DNA from: Rhizobium mesosinicum
GTDB lineage: Bacteria > Pseudomonadota > Alphaproteobacteria > Rhizobiales > Rhizobiaceae
Length of the DNA: 64,000 nucleotides
Reading direction: 5' to 3'
Assembly (NCBI RefSeq): GCF_019511345.1
Contig: NZ_JAEUAK010000001.1
Coordinates: 372,001 to 436,000, forward strand
In this document: one piece after another, positions 17,405-26,114 of the stretch
Numbering within the stretch: position 1 is the first letter of the stretch
How the letters are laid out: each line of letters starts with the position of its first letter
Position numbers and translations under genes: made by a program
Notes under the pieces: model-generated
Seen by the model: the letters and a program-made list of their open reading frames with translations, nothing else
Database searches by the model: none
What the model was told of the DNA's origin: nothing

Positions 17405-18472
17405 ATGTCGAAGTCATACAGTATTGCAGTGATTCCCGGCGACGGAATTGGCCGTGAAGTGGTCCCCGCAGCACAAGCGGTATTGGACCTTTGCGCTTCA
17501 CGGTTCGGATTCTCCCTGGAATGGGAAGAGTTCGATTGGAGCTGTGAAAGGTATGTCAAGACAGGCTCTATGATGCCTGAGGACGGATTGGACCGGCTGC
17601 GACCGGCCGATGGGATATTCCTCGGCGCTGTCGGTTTTCCGGGCGTGCCCGACCATGTTTCTCTATGGGGACTGTTGATTCCCATACGCCGGGCGTTCGA
17701 CCAATACATAAACCTGAGACCTGTGAAGTCCCTGAAAGGGGTGCCCGGCGCGCTTAGTTCGCCGTTTGCTGACAAGATCGACCTGTGTGTGGTCCGGGAA
17801 AACAGCGAAGGCGAATATTCCGAAATCGGTGGGCGCATCAATCGCGGCAGGGAAGACGAAGCTGCGATTCAGCAATCCGTCTTTACCAGGCAAGGCTGTG
17901 ACCGTGTGATGCGATACGCGTTTGACCTAGCAGAACGACGTAGCCGCAGGGTCGCCTCTGCGACCAAATCGAACGGCATTATACATTCGATGCCATTCTG
18001 GGATGAACGTTTCGACGCGATCGCAAATGAGTATCCGGAAGTTGAGACAAGTCGCTACCACATCGACATCTTAACGGCCCATTTTGTGCGGCATCCAGAA
18101 TGGTTCGATGTTGTTGTCGCGAGCAATCTATTTGGTGACATCCTGTCAGACCTCGGACCGGCCCTTGTTGGTTCGATAGGAATTGCTCCAGGCGCGAACA
18201 TCAATCCCGAGCGCCGCCATCCTTCCATGTTTGAACCGGTTCACGGATCGGCACCCGATATCGCGGGACAGGGAGTTGCTAACCCAATCGGCCAGGTCTG
18301 GTCAGGCGCGATGATGCTGGAACACTTGGGAGAGCCTGAAGCTGCGCGCTGCGTCGAGGCGGCCATTGAGGAACTTCTCGCAGATCCGTCCGCGCCGAGG
18401 ACGCGTGATCTCGGAGGCACTGCCATGCTGCGGGACGTAACGTTCGCGTTGAAGAGTATTATTTCACATTGA
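17405..18472 (+). CDS. Tartrate dehydrogenase-like (beta-decarboxylating dehydrogenase family)
   Basis: This 355-residue protein belongs to the isocitrate/isopropylmalate/tartrate dehydrogenase family of NAD(P)-dependent 2-hydroxyacid oxidative decarboxylases. Visible features are IAVIPGDGIGREVVPAA at the N terminus, the substrate arginine region I-N-L-R-P-V-K, VVRENSEGEYSEIGG, the metal-binding segment NLFGDILSDLGPALVGSIG and the nucleotide-binding EPVHGSAPDIAGQGVANPIG. The overall wording is closest to TtuC-like tartrate/D-malate dehydrogenases. It pairs with the reductase gene 10 bp downstream. Its actual hydroxyacid is inferred only. Confidence 0.8.
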   Translation: MSKSYSIAVIPGDGIGREVVPAAQAVLDLCASRFGFSLEWEEFDWSCERYVKTGSMMPEDGLDRLRPADGIFLGAVGFPGVPDHVSLWGLLIPIRRAFDQYINLRPVKSLKGVPGALSSPFADKIDLCVVRENSEGEYSEIGGRINRGREDEAAIQQSVFTRQGCDRVMRYAFDLAERRSRRVASATKSNGIIHSMPFWDERFDAIANEYPEVETSRYHIDILTAHFVRHPEWFDVVVASNLFGDILSDLGPALVGSIGIAPGANINPERRHPSMFEPVHGSAPDIAGQGVANPIGQVWSGAMMLEHLGEPEAARCVEAAIEELLADPSAPRTRDLGGTAMLRDVTFALKSIISH

Positions 18473-18482
18473 GGACTATCCA

Positions 18483-19427
18483 ATGAAGAATATGCGTATC
18501 TTGGTGCTGGGAGCAGGTGGAATTGGGGGGTACTTTGGCGGAAGGTTGGCTGAAACCGGAGCGGACGTCACATTTCTCGTCCGCGAGAAGCGGCAGGTCG
18601 TACTGCGTGAGAAGGGCCTGCGTATAACGAGCCAGTTCGGCGACGCGGCATTGGAAGTGAAGACTATGCTTGCTACCGAACTGCAACCGGTTTTCGACGC
18701 AGTCATCCTCACCTGCAAAGCTTACGACCTCCAGGAGGCGATGGAAACAATCGCTCCAGGCTTGGCTCCTACAGGATTTGTGCTTCCCCTGTTGAACGGT
18801 ATTGCTCAGATGGAGGCCCTTAACGACCGCTTTGGTAAGGACCGCGTACTGGGTGGCTCTGCCAAGATCCAGGTCACCCTGACGCCAGAGGGTGTTGTTC
18901 ACCAACTGAACGATTGGCGCACGATCACGTTTGGAGAACAATCGGGAGAAATGAGCCCGCGCATTCTGGCGCTTGCAGATCTCTTTAAGGCCACTAAGGG
19001 CGTCGATGCCCACGCCGTCCCGGACATCATGCAGAGGATGTGGGAGAAGTTCGTTCATCTAGCAACCGCAGCCGCGATGACGTGTCTAATGCGGGCCAAT
19101 GTCGGAGAGATTGTTCGAACCCCGGAAGGGGGAAAAATCTTCCTCAAGCTATTACATGACTCGGCAAAAGTAAGCGCCTCTCAGGGCTTTCCTCCAAGTC
19201 AGCAATTCATGCAACTGTATGAGGACACGTTCTCGCAGCGGGACTCTCTCTACACGACGTCAATGCTACGAGACATTGAACGCAAGGGTAAAACCGAGGT
19301 CGATCACATTCTCGGTTTCATGCTCAGAAAGGCACAAGAGGCAGAAGTTGATCACGAGACGATTCGTCTTGCGTACACGCATGTGAAGGCATTCGAACAG
19401 CGGCTCGCCGCTGGCCGGCTACAGTAA
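18483..19427 (+). CDS. Ketopantoate reductase family protein (ApbA/PanE-like)
   Basis: This 314-residue NADPH-dependent reductase has a Rossmann start MRILVLGAGGIGGYFGGRLA and the helical C-terminal half of PanE, with K-A-Y-D-L, N-G-I and the catalytic-lysine region containing W-E-K-F. Family members reduce 2-dehydropantoate or related 2-keto acids. Placement directly after a tartrate-dehydrogenase-like gene, in a catabolic operon, makes a keto-acid of that pathway a likelier substrate than pantothenate synthesis. A hairpin follows the stop. Confidence 0.82.
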   Translation: MKNMRILVLGAGGIGGYFGGRLAETGADVTFLVREKRQVVLREKGLRITSQFGDAALEVKTMLATELQPVFDAVILTCKAYDLQEAMETIAPGLAPTGFVLPLLNGIAQMEALNDRFGKDRVLGGSAKIQVTLTPEGVVHQLNDWRTITFGEQSGEMSPRILALADLFKATKGVDAHAVPDIMQRMWEKFVHLATAAAMTCLMRANVGEIVRTPEGGKIFLKLLHDSAKVSASQGFPPSQQFMQLYEDTFSQRDSLYTTSMLRDIERKGKTEVDHILGFMLRKAQEAEVDHETIRLAYTHVKAFEQRLAAGRLQ

Positions 19428-19445
19428 CATCGCTCCGGCTGAACC

Positions 19446-19473
19446 AGCTGGCTCTTCGTCGCAAGAGCCAGCT
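19446..19473 (+). terminator. Hairpin after the reductase gene
   Basis: AGCTGGCTCTT (19446-19456) and AAGAGCCAGCT (19463-19473) form a perfect 11-bp stem around CGTCGC, 18 bp after the stop. There is no T-run on either side, so it is a strong hairpin and probable terminator. The following 190 bp up to 19662 show no gene. Confidence 0.6.
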
Positions 19474-19662
19474 CCATAACTTCGCCGGAAGCGATATCCG
19501 TCTTTGAACTACACCCCCACGTCAACGCCCGTCGGGGACATAATGTTGATTGGCCGAAAGGGCGGGTTGTCGTCTAGCTGGGGAAGCATACAACCTCAAA
19601 GCCAAACCCGCACCGAGGTGACTTTTTCGCGAAAGCGCGTAATTGTCTGTCTACCGTGACCA

Positions 19663-20508
19663 TTAGGAAAGAGATAGCTCAGGTGACGTGTCCTGCTCTG
19701 ACATCACGTCATCTGCTCTCTGTAATCGGTAATGCGCCTCGCCTAGAACGCTCCAGAGCTGATCAGGGATTGTCTTGCTATCCAGAAGCTCCGAGATGCC
19801 TTTGAATGCGAATTGAACTGCCTTTGTGCTTTCGACGAGCTCTGCAGGTTGGCATCTTGCGATAGCGGTGCAGGCACTCGCCAAATCTATTAGTCGTTGG
19901 ATCTTCTCTCGTTGGTGGGCGACAGGGACTTCGGGCATGTTGGATTGAAAAGATATAACTTCACTTGTGACGTCCATCATGCTGTCACTCAGGTGTGCAT
20001 CAGTGCGATCGAACCCGAGCTGTGTGCTCAAAAACCCGAGCGCCTCAAGTTCCCTCTGCTCATCAAGCTCCTGAGCGCTTTTGCGTTCCATAAACTGCGA
20101 GGCGTGGATGCGCTTCTCGTCACCTGTTCTGTCGTACAGCGGCAGGTCTGAACACACGCTCCCGGTCAACGTGATGACGACGTACAAGTACCCTTCCCCG
20201 CTGGCATACTCCAGAACATCGAAGAGATCGCTTGGAGCGAAGTCCGCGCCGACGCCGTTCTCATCGACGGCTTGGAAGAAGAAGCCCTGGTCGCCAAAGT
20301 GCCCGCCGGGGACCGGCCAGTCGATGGCGCGCGTCTGCCAAAGAAACCGTGCGGTTCGCGCAGTCAAATGCTGCTCGTGAAGAACCAGGGTCTCTTCTAT
20401 TTTCATGCTCTGCGGTCCCCGCCACGTTCGGATATCAATGCGGATTTCTACCGCGCCACCAAAATGGTTGCCCGGAAATGAACGGACCGCAACCCCAAAA
20501 CTGGACAT
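19663..20508 (-). CDS. Hypothetical protein, possibly 5'-frameshifted
   Basis: I do not recognise this 281-residue protein. It has a strand-rich N-terminal part (GGAVEIRIDIRTW, then SMKIEETLVLHEQHLTARTA), an aromatic-rich middle (WPVPGGHFGDQGFFFQAVDE) and a helical C-terminal half. No ATG in this frame (20508 or 20406) has a good ribosome binding site. Upstream, a second frame from 20659 to about 20497 also looks coding (ALNVRLAGHRLSYPRGNSDF), and removing one G from the GGGG run at 20493-20496 (minus strand) would join the two into about 331 residues. It may therefore be a frameshifted gene or a sequencing error. Confidence 0.5.
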   Translation of the reverse strand: MSSFGVAVRSFPGNHFGGAVEIRIDIRTWRGPQSMKIEETLVLHEQHLTARTARFLWQTRAIDWPVPGGHFGDQGFFFQAVDENGVGADFAPSDLFDVLEYASGEGYLYVVITLTGSVCSDLPLYDRTGDEKRIHASQFMERKSAQELDEQRELEALGFLSTQLGFDRTDAHLSDSMMDVTSEVISFQSNMPEVPVAHQREKIQRLIDLASACTAIARCQPAELVESTKAVQFAFKGISELLDSKTIPDQLWSVLGEAHYRLQRADDVMSEQDTSPELSLS

Positions 20509-20782
20509 TGCCAGAAGAAATCGCCGGACCTTTGAGCACTAGGTTTAGACCGGTCGCAAAGTCGGAGTTGCCTCTCGGATACGAGAGCCTGTGTCCGGCA
20601 AGCCTTACGTTCAGGGCGTCAGATTCAAACGTACACGATGATTGGCCTGAAACACGCATCTCAAGCAATTGATTTGTCGAGCGTCGGCTTAAACCGAGCG
20701 AGAGAGCATGCTAAGATGATCATGCCGTCTCGGAGAGTTCTGTCGCCGAGTGCTGTTCAGACTATGCCTAAAGGAACAGATT

Positions 20783-20977
20783 GTGGGCAAACAAAAGAAC
20801 GAGTGGACGCGGGTTGACGCCGAAAAAGGTATCAGCCAGGTTCTGGACGCGGCTAAAAAGGCCGGAGTCCAGCGTGTCAGCGACACCGACGGGACTTTTG
20901 AGGTCCGATTTGTGTCATCGAAAGCCAAGATGACAGCGCAAGAATACCTCGTTCGGGGTGGTCCTCTCGAAGAGTAG
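20783..20977 (+). CDS. Small Phd/antitoxin-like protein
   Basis: This 64-residue protein starts at GTG 20783 behind AAGGAA (20771-20776). Its pattern, a short N-terminal strand, the helix GISQVLDAAKKAG and then VQRVSDTDGTFEVRFVS, resembles Phd/YefM-type antitoxins but is too short for a firm call. A PIN-domain gene follows on the same strand 254 bp later, an unusually large gap for a toxin-antitoxin pair. Confidence 0.45.
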   Translation: MGKQKNEWTRVDAEKGISQVLDAAKKAGVQRVSDTDGTFEVRFVSSKAKMTAQEYLVRGGPLEE

Positions 20978-21231
20978 GTGTTACCCATCGCACGGGAATT
21001 GCATTAATTAAAGAACTCCTAAGTTCTGTAAATCGCGCTCCCGAGACAATCGCGATAACCAGCCGCGCTCCCGCCGGATCACACGACTGCCTATCGGTCT
21101 TAGCTGAAGCGTAGCCCTTAGCGATTAATGCACACAGCACCCCTGAGAAAATATCAACCTATTAAATGAGCGTTAACTAAAACAGGACAGCCTGTCGCGA
21201 AAGCTGCAGGCGCAGCGCAGGAACGCGCGAC

Positions 21232-21786
21232 ATGTCAAGCGACACCTTTCTAGTAGATACGAACATTCTGAGCAACTGCCAGAAGAAGTCGCCAGATCAT
21301 CAGTTGACGGACTGGCTCGCCCAGCAAGAGCAGATTGCGATACCCTACCCCGTCATCGTGGAAATCGAGCAAGGCATAGGCCATTTGTATCTGCGAAACC
21401 CAGTCCGCGCGCAGTTGCTCAGGTCCTGGTTCGATGGTTTGCTTGATACGGAATTTCTGTTCCCCGAGATGACTCCCGCCGTCGCTCGTCTCCAGGCGGC
21501 CCTATTTAGTTGCCGCCCCCTCAAGCATTTATGGTTCGTTGGTCCCGACAGCGACAAGCGCCCCGGAAACGATCTGGCAATCGCTGCTGTTGCGATCGCC
21601 CATCATCTGCCTATTGCGACATGCGATACGTGGGACTTCGGAAAGATTGCCGCCTTCTTTCCTTTGCCGGGCGTCTATAATCCGGTTACGGATGAGTGGG
21701 TCGTCAAACAGAGCATGGAGCACCGGCCAATGTCGAATGCCTTGACGGCATCGGGACCGTCTACCATTCGTTTCAAGGCCTCCTGA
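21232..21786 (+). CDS. PIN-domain ribonuclease (VapC/FitB-like toxin)
   Basis: This 184-residue protein starts with the PIN-domain hallmark F-L-V-D-T-N-I-L-S, supplying the first metal-binding Asp. It has the conserved glutamate in VIVEIEQGIG and the later acidic pair around D-S-D-K-R-P-G-N-D-L-A-I-A-A-V-A and TCDTWDFGKI. These metal ligands mark a VapC/FitB-type RNase. A probable antitoxin is the small gene at 20783. The AGGAA site at 21217-21221 lies 10 bp from the ATG. About 35 residues beyond the usual PIN length form a C-terminal tail of unknown role. Confidence 0.8.
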   Translation: MSSDTFLVDTNILSNCQKKSPDHQLTDWLAQQEQIAIPYPVIVEIEQGIGHLYLRNPVRAQLLRSWFDGLLDTEFLFPEMTPAVARLQAALFSCRPLKHLWFVGPDSDKRPGNDLAIAAVAIAHHLPIATCDTWDFGKIAAFFPLPGVYNPVTDEWVVKQSMEHRPMSNALTASGPSTIRFKAS

Positions 21787-21953
21787 AAACATTGAGGCTT
21801 CCACTTTGCTTATATTAGCCTATTGACATTCACGTTTTGTTCTGCAACCTTCTGACCATGAAAAACACAACTCGCCCGCTCTCGATACGAATAGGTTGAC
21901 CGCCACCGCGCCTCTCGGCGCTCGCGCAACCATATTTGCTATGAGAGTTTGTG

Positions 21954-22571
21954 ATGAGTATCTTGCAGTCTACGGCTAGAACACGGCGATCAAGTCATCC
22001 TTCGGGCGACAAGACTTTCCGTCCTGCAGCTACGGTCAAATGTGTTGGCCGCCAAGTGTTTAGATCGCAGGTCGCAAGGGATGTTGGTTGTCTCCTGGAC
22101 GTTGATCCGGAAGTCACGGCGTGGTCTTGCATGGCGACCACTTTATCCCTCGGTGATGACTTTCATGTCGCGGACTTCACCGTTACGACGGTCCATGGAT
22201 ACACACTTCTACTCGACGCGCCGGACCGCCGAAACGAACATCTTCATGAGACGATCGCCCAGGCCGCTCATGCCGGCGATCGCGGGTACAGGGTTTTCGA
22301 TCTGGCTAGTCTCAGAGAGGGATACCGGCTCCAAAACGCCCGTGATCTGTTGAGATATGGCAATCATCAATGTCCACTTGGTGATCGAGTAAGGCTCCTA
22401 GCAGCACTGGAAGAGTATGGCTCGATGACCGTCTCAGAGTCCTTGAACGCCTTCAAGGAAACCTCACCGATGGCTGGCCTCGCCACCTTGGCGCTTCATG
22501 GATACATAGAAATCGAGCTGGACGAAGGCCCCATCGGCCCTGAGACCATCGTGCGCCGTCTGCGCCGCTAA
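21954..22571 (+). CDS. TnsA-like endonuclease-fold protein with degenerate catalytic site
   Basis: This 205-residue protein resembles TnsA endonuclease domains: FRSQVARDVGCLLDVDPEVT corresponds to the first helix plus the D-P-x-V turn, and FHVADFTV followed by a G-Y-T-L-L-L-D strand to the catalytic core. In TnsA the active site is E...D...(Q/E)xK. Here the Asp of A-D-F is kept, but the helix Glu reads as Ala/Arg and the strand ends L-D-A-P without lysine, so cleavage activity seems lost. It is followed 27 bp later by the FtsH-like gene, so the pair probably works together. The alternative start GTG 21951 adds one residue. Confidence 0.5.
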   Translation: MSILQSTARTRRSSHPSGDKTFRPAATVKCVGRQVFRSQVARDVGCLLDVDPEVTAWSCMATTLSLGDDFHVADFTVTTVHGYTLLLDAPDRRNEHLHETIAQAAHAGDRGYRVFDLASLREGYRLQNARDLLRYGNHQCPLGDRVRLLAALEEYGSMTVSESLNAFKETSPMAGLATLALHGYIEIELDEGPIGPETIVRRLRR

Positions 22572-22598
22572 AAGTTCTTTCTATTCAGGACCAGCTCC

Positions 22599-24530
22599 AT
22601 GAAAAACAGAATTCCCGCGGCCGTCGCGCGACGGTCTTTGCCCAACATTATTGCTTTTTGCGCCATCCGGAACGCCCTTAGGCATGTCCTGGACGTCGAA
22701 GGGATCTCCTTTGTCGCCGCACTGATCGTCCCTCGAACAGAGGACTTCCATGTCTATGCTGTCACCACCAACGCGCTATGCCGCGGAGATGGAGAACCCT
22801 GGGCTTCCCCCGGCCAAGGGACCGATATCATCCTCATTGAGAACGAAGACGATTGCTCCAAGCTCGATGATCGACTTGACACGCTTTATCGGCACCGGAG
22901 AGTGGTTCTGCTGTTCGCATCAGACAAATTCGTCAACGAACGTGTCGGGATCGCTTCGGACGTGGTGGCCTATCTCCCCGCGCCGACCGTTGGGCACGTC
23001 AAAGGAGCAGTCCGGAAGCTGACCGGCGAGACTCCCAGCAATCGGGAAGCTGAATTCCTTCTCACTCAACCCTGGGAGCGGCTCCAAGACGCATTTCGTC
23101 CACAGCGCAGCCTTGGCCGTAGTCTGAGCATCCTTCGCCGCTTGCCGTCGGTGCCAGAGACGAATCCAGACGCCTCGGCGCAAGCCTCACCCTTCGCTTC
23201 CCCGGCAACAACTCAAGACGGCCCCACCCTTTCCGACCTCCACGGGTACGGTGCGGCCAAGGAATGGGGCTTTGAACTGGCAAGAGACTTTGCCGATTTC
23301 CGCGCCGGCAAGATCGATTGGCGGGACCTGGACTGCGGAGCCTTGCTTTCCGGACCGCCCGGGACCGGGAAAACCATTTTTGCGAAGGCGCTGGCGAAAA
23401 CCTGCGGTGTACACCTGATCCTAGGTTCGGGAGCTCGCTGGCAGGCGGGAGCACATCTTGGGGACATGCTCAAGCAAATGCGGAAGTGCTTCGCGGATGC
23501 CGCGTTAGCGGCTCCCTCGATCTTGTTCATTGATGAAATGGATAGTTTTGGGGATCGCGAGAAGGACGATAGCGGGGCAACATACTGGATTCAAGTTGTC
23601 AATGCGTTGCTCGAGTGCATGGACGGGGCTGATCGCAATCGGGGCGTGGTCGTGATCGGAGCTTGCAACAATGCCAGCCGCGTCGACCCCGCCATCATGA
23701 GGCCCGGGCGACTAGATCGACACTTCCAAATCACTCTTCCAGACGCGCACGCCCGCCTGCAGATCATGCAATGGCATCTCGGGAGCACGACGGACTTTGA
23801 TGCACTGAACTTCATGAGAAGGTCCGAGGGCATGACAGGTGCCCAGATCGAGAAAGTCGCTAAGGAAGCCCGCCGCCGAGCCCGCCGTGCAGACCGAGCA
23901 ATTGCCGGCGAAGACATTGAAGCGAGCCTGCCGAGGAGAATGCCGCTCTCGAAGGACTATCAGTGGGCCGTTGCGGTTCACGAAGCCGGCCACGCGGTCG
24001 TCGGCTCAATCTTGGGGAACGATCCCCTCATTTCATTGGCTATCGAAGATAGCATCTCCCTTGAGACCAATGTTCACTCGCTTGGAGGCGCTTTGTTCGA
24101 AACCGCACCTGCTCGAAGGCAAACCAGAGCTTATTACCTCGGGCACATCGCTACCCTCTTGGGAGGCATTGCAGCGGAGTTGGTGGTGTTCGGCGATTTT
24201 GCCGATGGAGCCGGCTCCTCAATTCATTCGGACCTTCAGCTGGCGACGCAGTTTGCGACGATGGTGGAAGGGCCGCTGGCGATGGGATCGTCGTGGCTTT
24301 CGGATGGTGACACGAGCCCGCGAAGTCTCCTTGAAGCCAGATACCGCAACCCTCTTCTGGAACACCGCGTCGAGGCTTTGCTGGCGCAACAGATGAAGAT
24401 TGCAGTCGAGGTTGTCAGGCAGAGGGAGGAAGTAGTGCGGCGTTTGGCTGCTGAGCTCGTGGAGCGGAGACAGTTGTCGGGGGATCAGGTGAGAGCAGTG
24501 ATTAGGGAGGTCGCGGTCCGGTCTGATTGA
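22599..24530 (+). CDS. Soluble FtsH-like AAA+ ATPase/M41 zinc protease
   Basis: This 643-residue protein has an AAA+ module with Walker A GPPGTGKT (near residue 253), Walker B ILFIDEMDSFG and second region of homology NNASRVDPAIMRPGRLDR, then an M41 peptidase domain with HEAGH near residue 461 and a candidate third zinc ligand in S-D-L-Q-L-A-T. The N-terminal 210 residues lack the two membrane helices of true FtsH and form a separate unknown domain, so the enzyme should be cytoplasmic. CAGGA precedes the ATG. Upstream partner is the TnsA-like protein. Housekeeping FtsH is excluded by layout and context. Confidence 0.85.
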   Translation: MKNRIPAAVARRSLPNIIAFCAIRNALRHVLDVEGISFVAALIVPRTEDFHVYAVTTNALCRGDGEPWASPGQGTDIILIENEDDCSKLDDRLDTLYRHRRVVLLFASDKFVNERVGIASDVVAYLPAPTVGHVKGAVRKLTGETPSNREAEFLLTQPWERLQDAFRPQRSLGRSLSILRRLPSVPETNPDASAQASPFASPATTQDGPTLSDLHGYGAAKEWGFELARDFADFRAGKIDWRDLDCGALLSGPPGTGKTIFAKALAKTCGVHLILGSGARWQAGAHLGDMLKQMRKCFADAALAAPSILFIDEMDSFGDREKDDSGATYWIQVVNALLECMDGADRNRGVVVIGACNNASRVDPAIMRPGRLDRHFQITLPDAHARLQIMQWHLGSTTDFDALNFMRRSEGMTGAQIEKVAKEARRRARRADRAIAGEDIEASLPRRMPLSKDYQWAVAVHEAGHAVVGSILGNDPLISLAIEDSISLETNVHSLGGALFETAPARRQTRAYYLGHIATLLGGIAAELVVFGDFADGAGSSIHSDLQLATQFATMVEGPLAMGSSWLSDGDTSPRSLLEARYRNPLLEHRVEALLAQQMKIAVEVVRQREEVVRRLAAELVERRQLSGDQVRAVIREVAVRSD

Positions 24531-24614
24531 GAAACGGCACAGCCGGTAGGTGCGTCTCAGCAGCGTCTCTGGACGATGCACCAGTACCGATTGAGAACCG
24601 AAACCACCGCGATA

Positions 24615-25091
24615 TTAAAGCGGTCGTCGGCTCGGCCCAACGTGAGACTCTCCCGGATTTCGCAGGTGGTTCAAAATCTCTCCAGTCGAAGCCAACGATA
24701 TCATCTCTGCCAATGCTTCCTGCAGCGCTTCCGGATCGTCGCATTGAAACTCGTAACCATCGCATATCACGGTGCACGGAAAGCCGAGCTCCCCGCGTGC
24801 CAGCTCGGCGAGGATGAATTCACTATCCTCTTGCCCCTCTTCCCAGTCCGGTGGTCTAGCCACAATCGCCTCGAAGGATGGCACCTTGTTTCCCGGCTCG
24901 CCGGGATCATGAGTGATGTACCCCCCGATGTCATAGAGCAATGCTCTGCAGACGATAACTTGCTCGTCAGTTCCCTCAAATATCTGTCGTGTAAACTCAT
25001 CGATGACATCATTGATGGCAGCGTTATTGCTGGTCGCGATGGCACCCGATTGGAGCCCGTCTGCAAGCGAAGCTTTGAAATCGTAGGTCAT
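24615..25091 (-). CDS. Small acidic hypothetical protein, last gene of the phosphoesterase cassette
   Basis: This 158-residue acidic protein has no motif I recognise. Its ATG (25091) overlaps the stop of the upstream EEP-fold gene by 4 bp (ATGA), showing translational coupling and a shared function. The middle contains I-V-C-R-A-L-L-Y-D-I-G-G-Y-I-T-H-D, and the C-terminal part is rich in acidic residues. It converges on the FtsH-like gene with an 84-bp gap. Confidence 0.55.
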   Translation of the reverse strand: MTYDFKASLADGLQSGAIATSNNAAINDVIDEFTRQIFEGTDEQVIVCRALLYDIGGYITHDPGEPGNKVPSFEAIVARPPDWEEGQEDSEFILAELARGELGFPCTVICDGYEFQCDDPEALQEALAEMISLASTGEILNHLRNPGESHVGPSRRPL

Positions 25092-25984
25092 TCGCCAGCC
25101 CTTTCGATCGCGGCCAAGATCGGGAGGTGGTCGATCGACGTTTTGGTTTTCGGACCGATCTCGCATATCCCCGGCAGTTCAAAGATCATAGTTCGGTCCT
25201 CAGCAAGGTGCCAACTGGAACTCCCGAAAAATGTCGATGAAAAGAGCATTTGGTCCAATATATGCCAGTAATGAGTTTTCCCCCCGGTATAGTAGTAGGT
25301 CCCCTGGGGTCGAGCTTCCCGACCATCTCTGGCGTATGGGACGGGGTCTATTAGAAACCTCCAAAAAGGATTGTAAAAGAGGAAATCTTCCTTCTGGGCC
25401 ATGTGGACATGCCTTGTCGTCAGCAACTTTCTCATCGGCATGTCATTGGGTTCGTCGTTGAAATCTCCAAGCACAATTACAAGCTTTTCGGTGGCTCCGC
25501 CGCGGTGTCGTGCGATCGCATTCTGCAGGTAACCAGCCATTTCTGACCGAAGGCCGGTATCTGCGGGGTTGTACACCCTGCTTGGCCAGTGGAGAAAATA
25601 GAAGCGGACTGAATCTCCTCCCTGCAGCTTGATGTCGACTCGCTGAGCTATTTTACGGGTGTCTTTGCCATATCTGTGTATGACGCTCTTGAGACTTGAG
25701 GAGTTGAGACTCAGTGTTTCAGTATTGTAGGCAGCTGCCAAACCAAAATCGACCTTGCCACCTGACCGAACCAGCCGAAAGCCATCACGCTTCACCAGGG
25801 GCCGCAACTCGTTGATAAAGGCGTCCGATACTTCGCCCAGGAATAGTACATCCAACGCATGTCGCTCTTTCATTTCGTGGATCGCAGCCGCCACGTATGA
25901 GACATGTAGCTCCGTCGTGTCGAGAGCTTCAGACGCACGAACGTTCCACCAACCAATGCAATAAGATGCTGCCGCATCGTTCAT
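25088..25984 (-). CDS. Endonuclease/exonuclease/phosphatase (EEP) fold protein
   Basis: This 298-residue protein has the EEP (DNase I-like) motifs in order: I-G-W-W-N-V-R at the N terminus, V-L-F-L-G-E-V with the metal-binding Glu, HWPS, the catalytic LGDFNDEP and the C-terminal I-D-H-L-P-I with the catalytic His. The family cuts phosphodiesters in DNA/RNA or removes phosphate from lipids and nucleotides. ATG 25984 has GGGAAAG upstream; the frame is open to 26152 but the extra N terminus is not family-like. It sits between a metallophosphoesterase and a small coupled gene. Confidence 0.8.
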   Translation of the reverse strand: MNDAAASYCIGWWNVRASEALDTTELHVSYVAAAIHEMKERHALDVLFLGEVSDAFINELRPLVKRDGFRLVRSGGKVDFGLAAAYNTETLSLNSSSLKSVIHRYGKDTRKIAQRVDIKLQGGDSVRFYFLHWPSRVYNPADTGLRSEMAGYLQNAIARHRGGATEKLVIVLGDFNDEPNDMPMRKLLTTRHVHMAQKEDFLFYNPFWRFLIDPVPYARDGREARPQGTYYYTGGKTHYWHILDQMLFSSTFFGSSSWHLAEDRTMIFELPGICEIGPKTKTSIDHLPILAAIERAGE

Positions 25985-26114
25985 ATCAACTTTCCCGTGA
26001 TCGGGTGGGTCCGATACGGTGTATTTCTTAAATTCTGGTGTCCAGGTGCAGGCAAAACGTGTACCGGTCCCTGGCCGCCGTACGTTGGTGTGCGGAATCT
26101 CCCTGTGCGCTATA

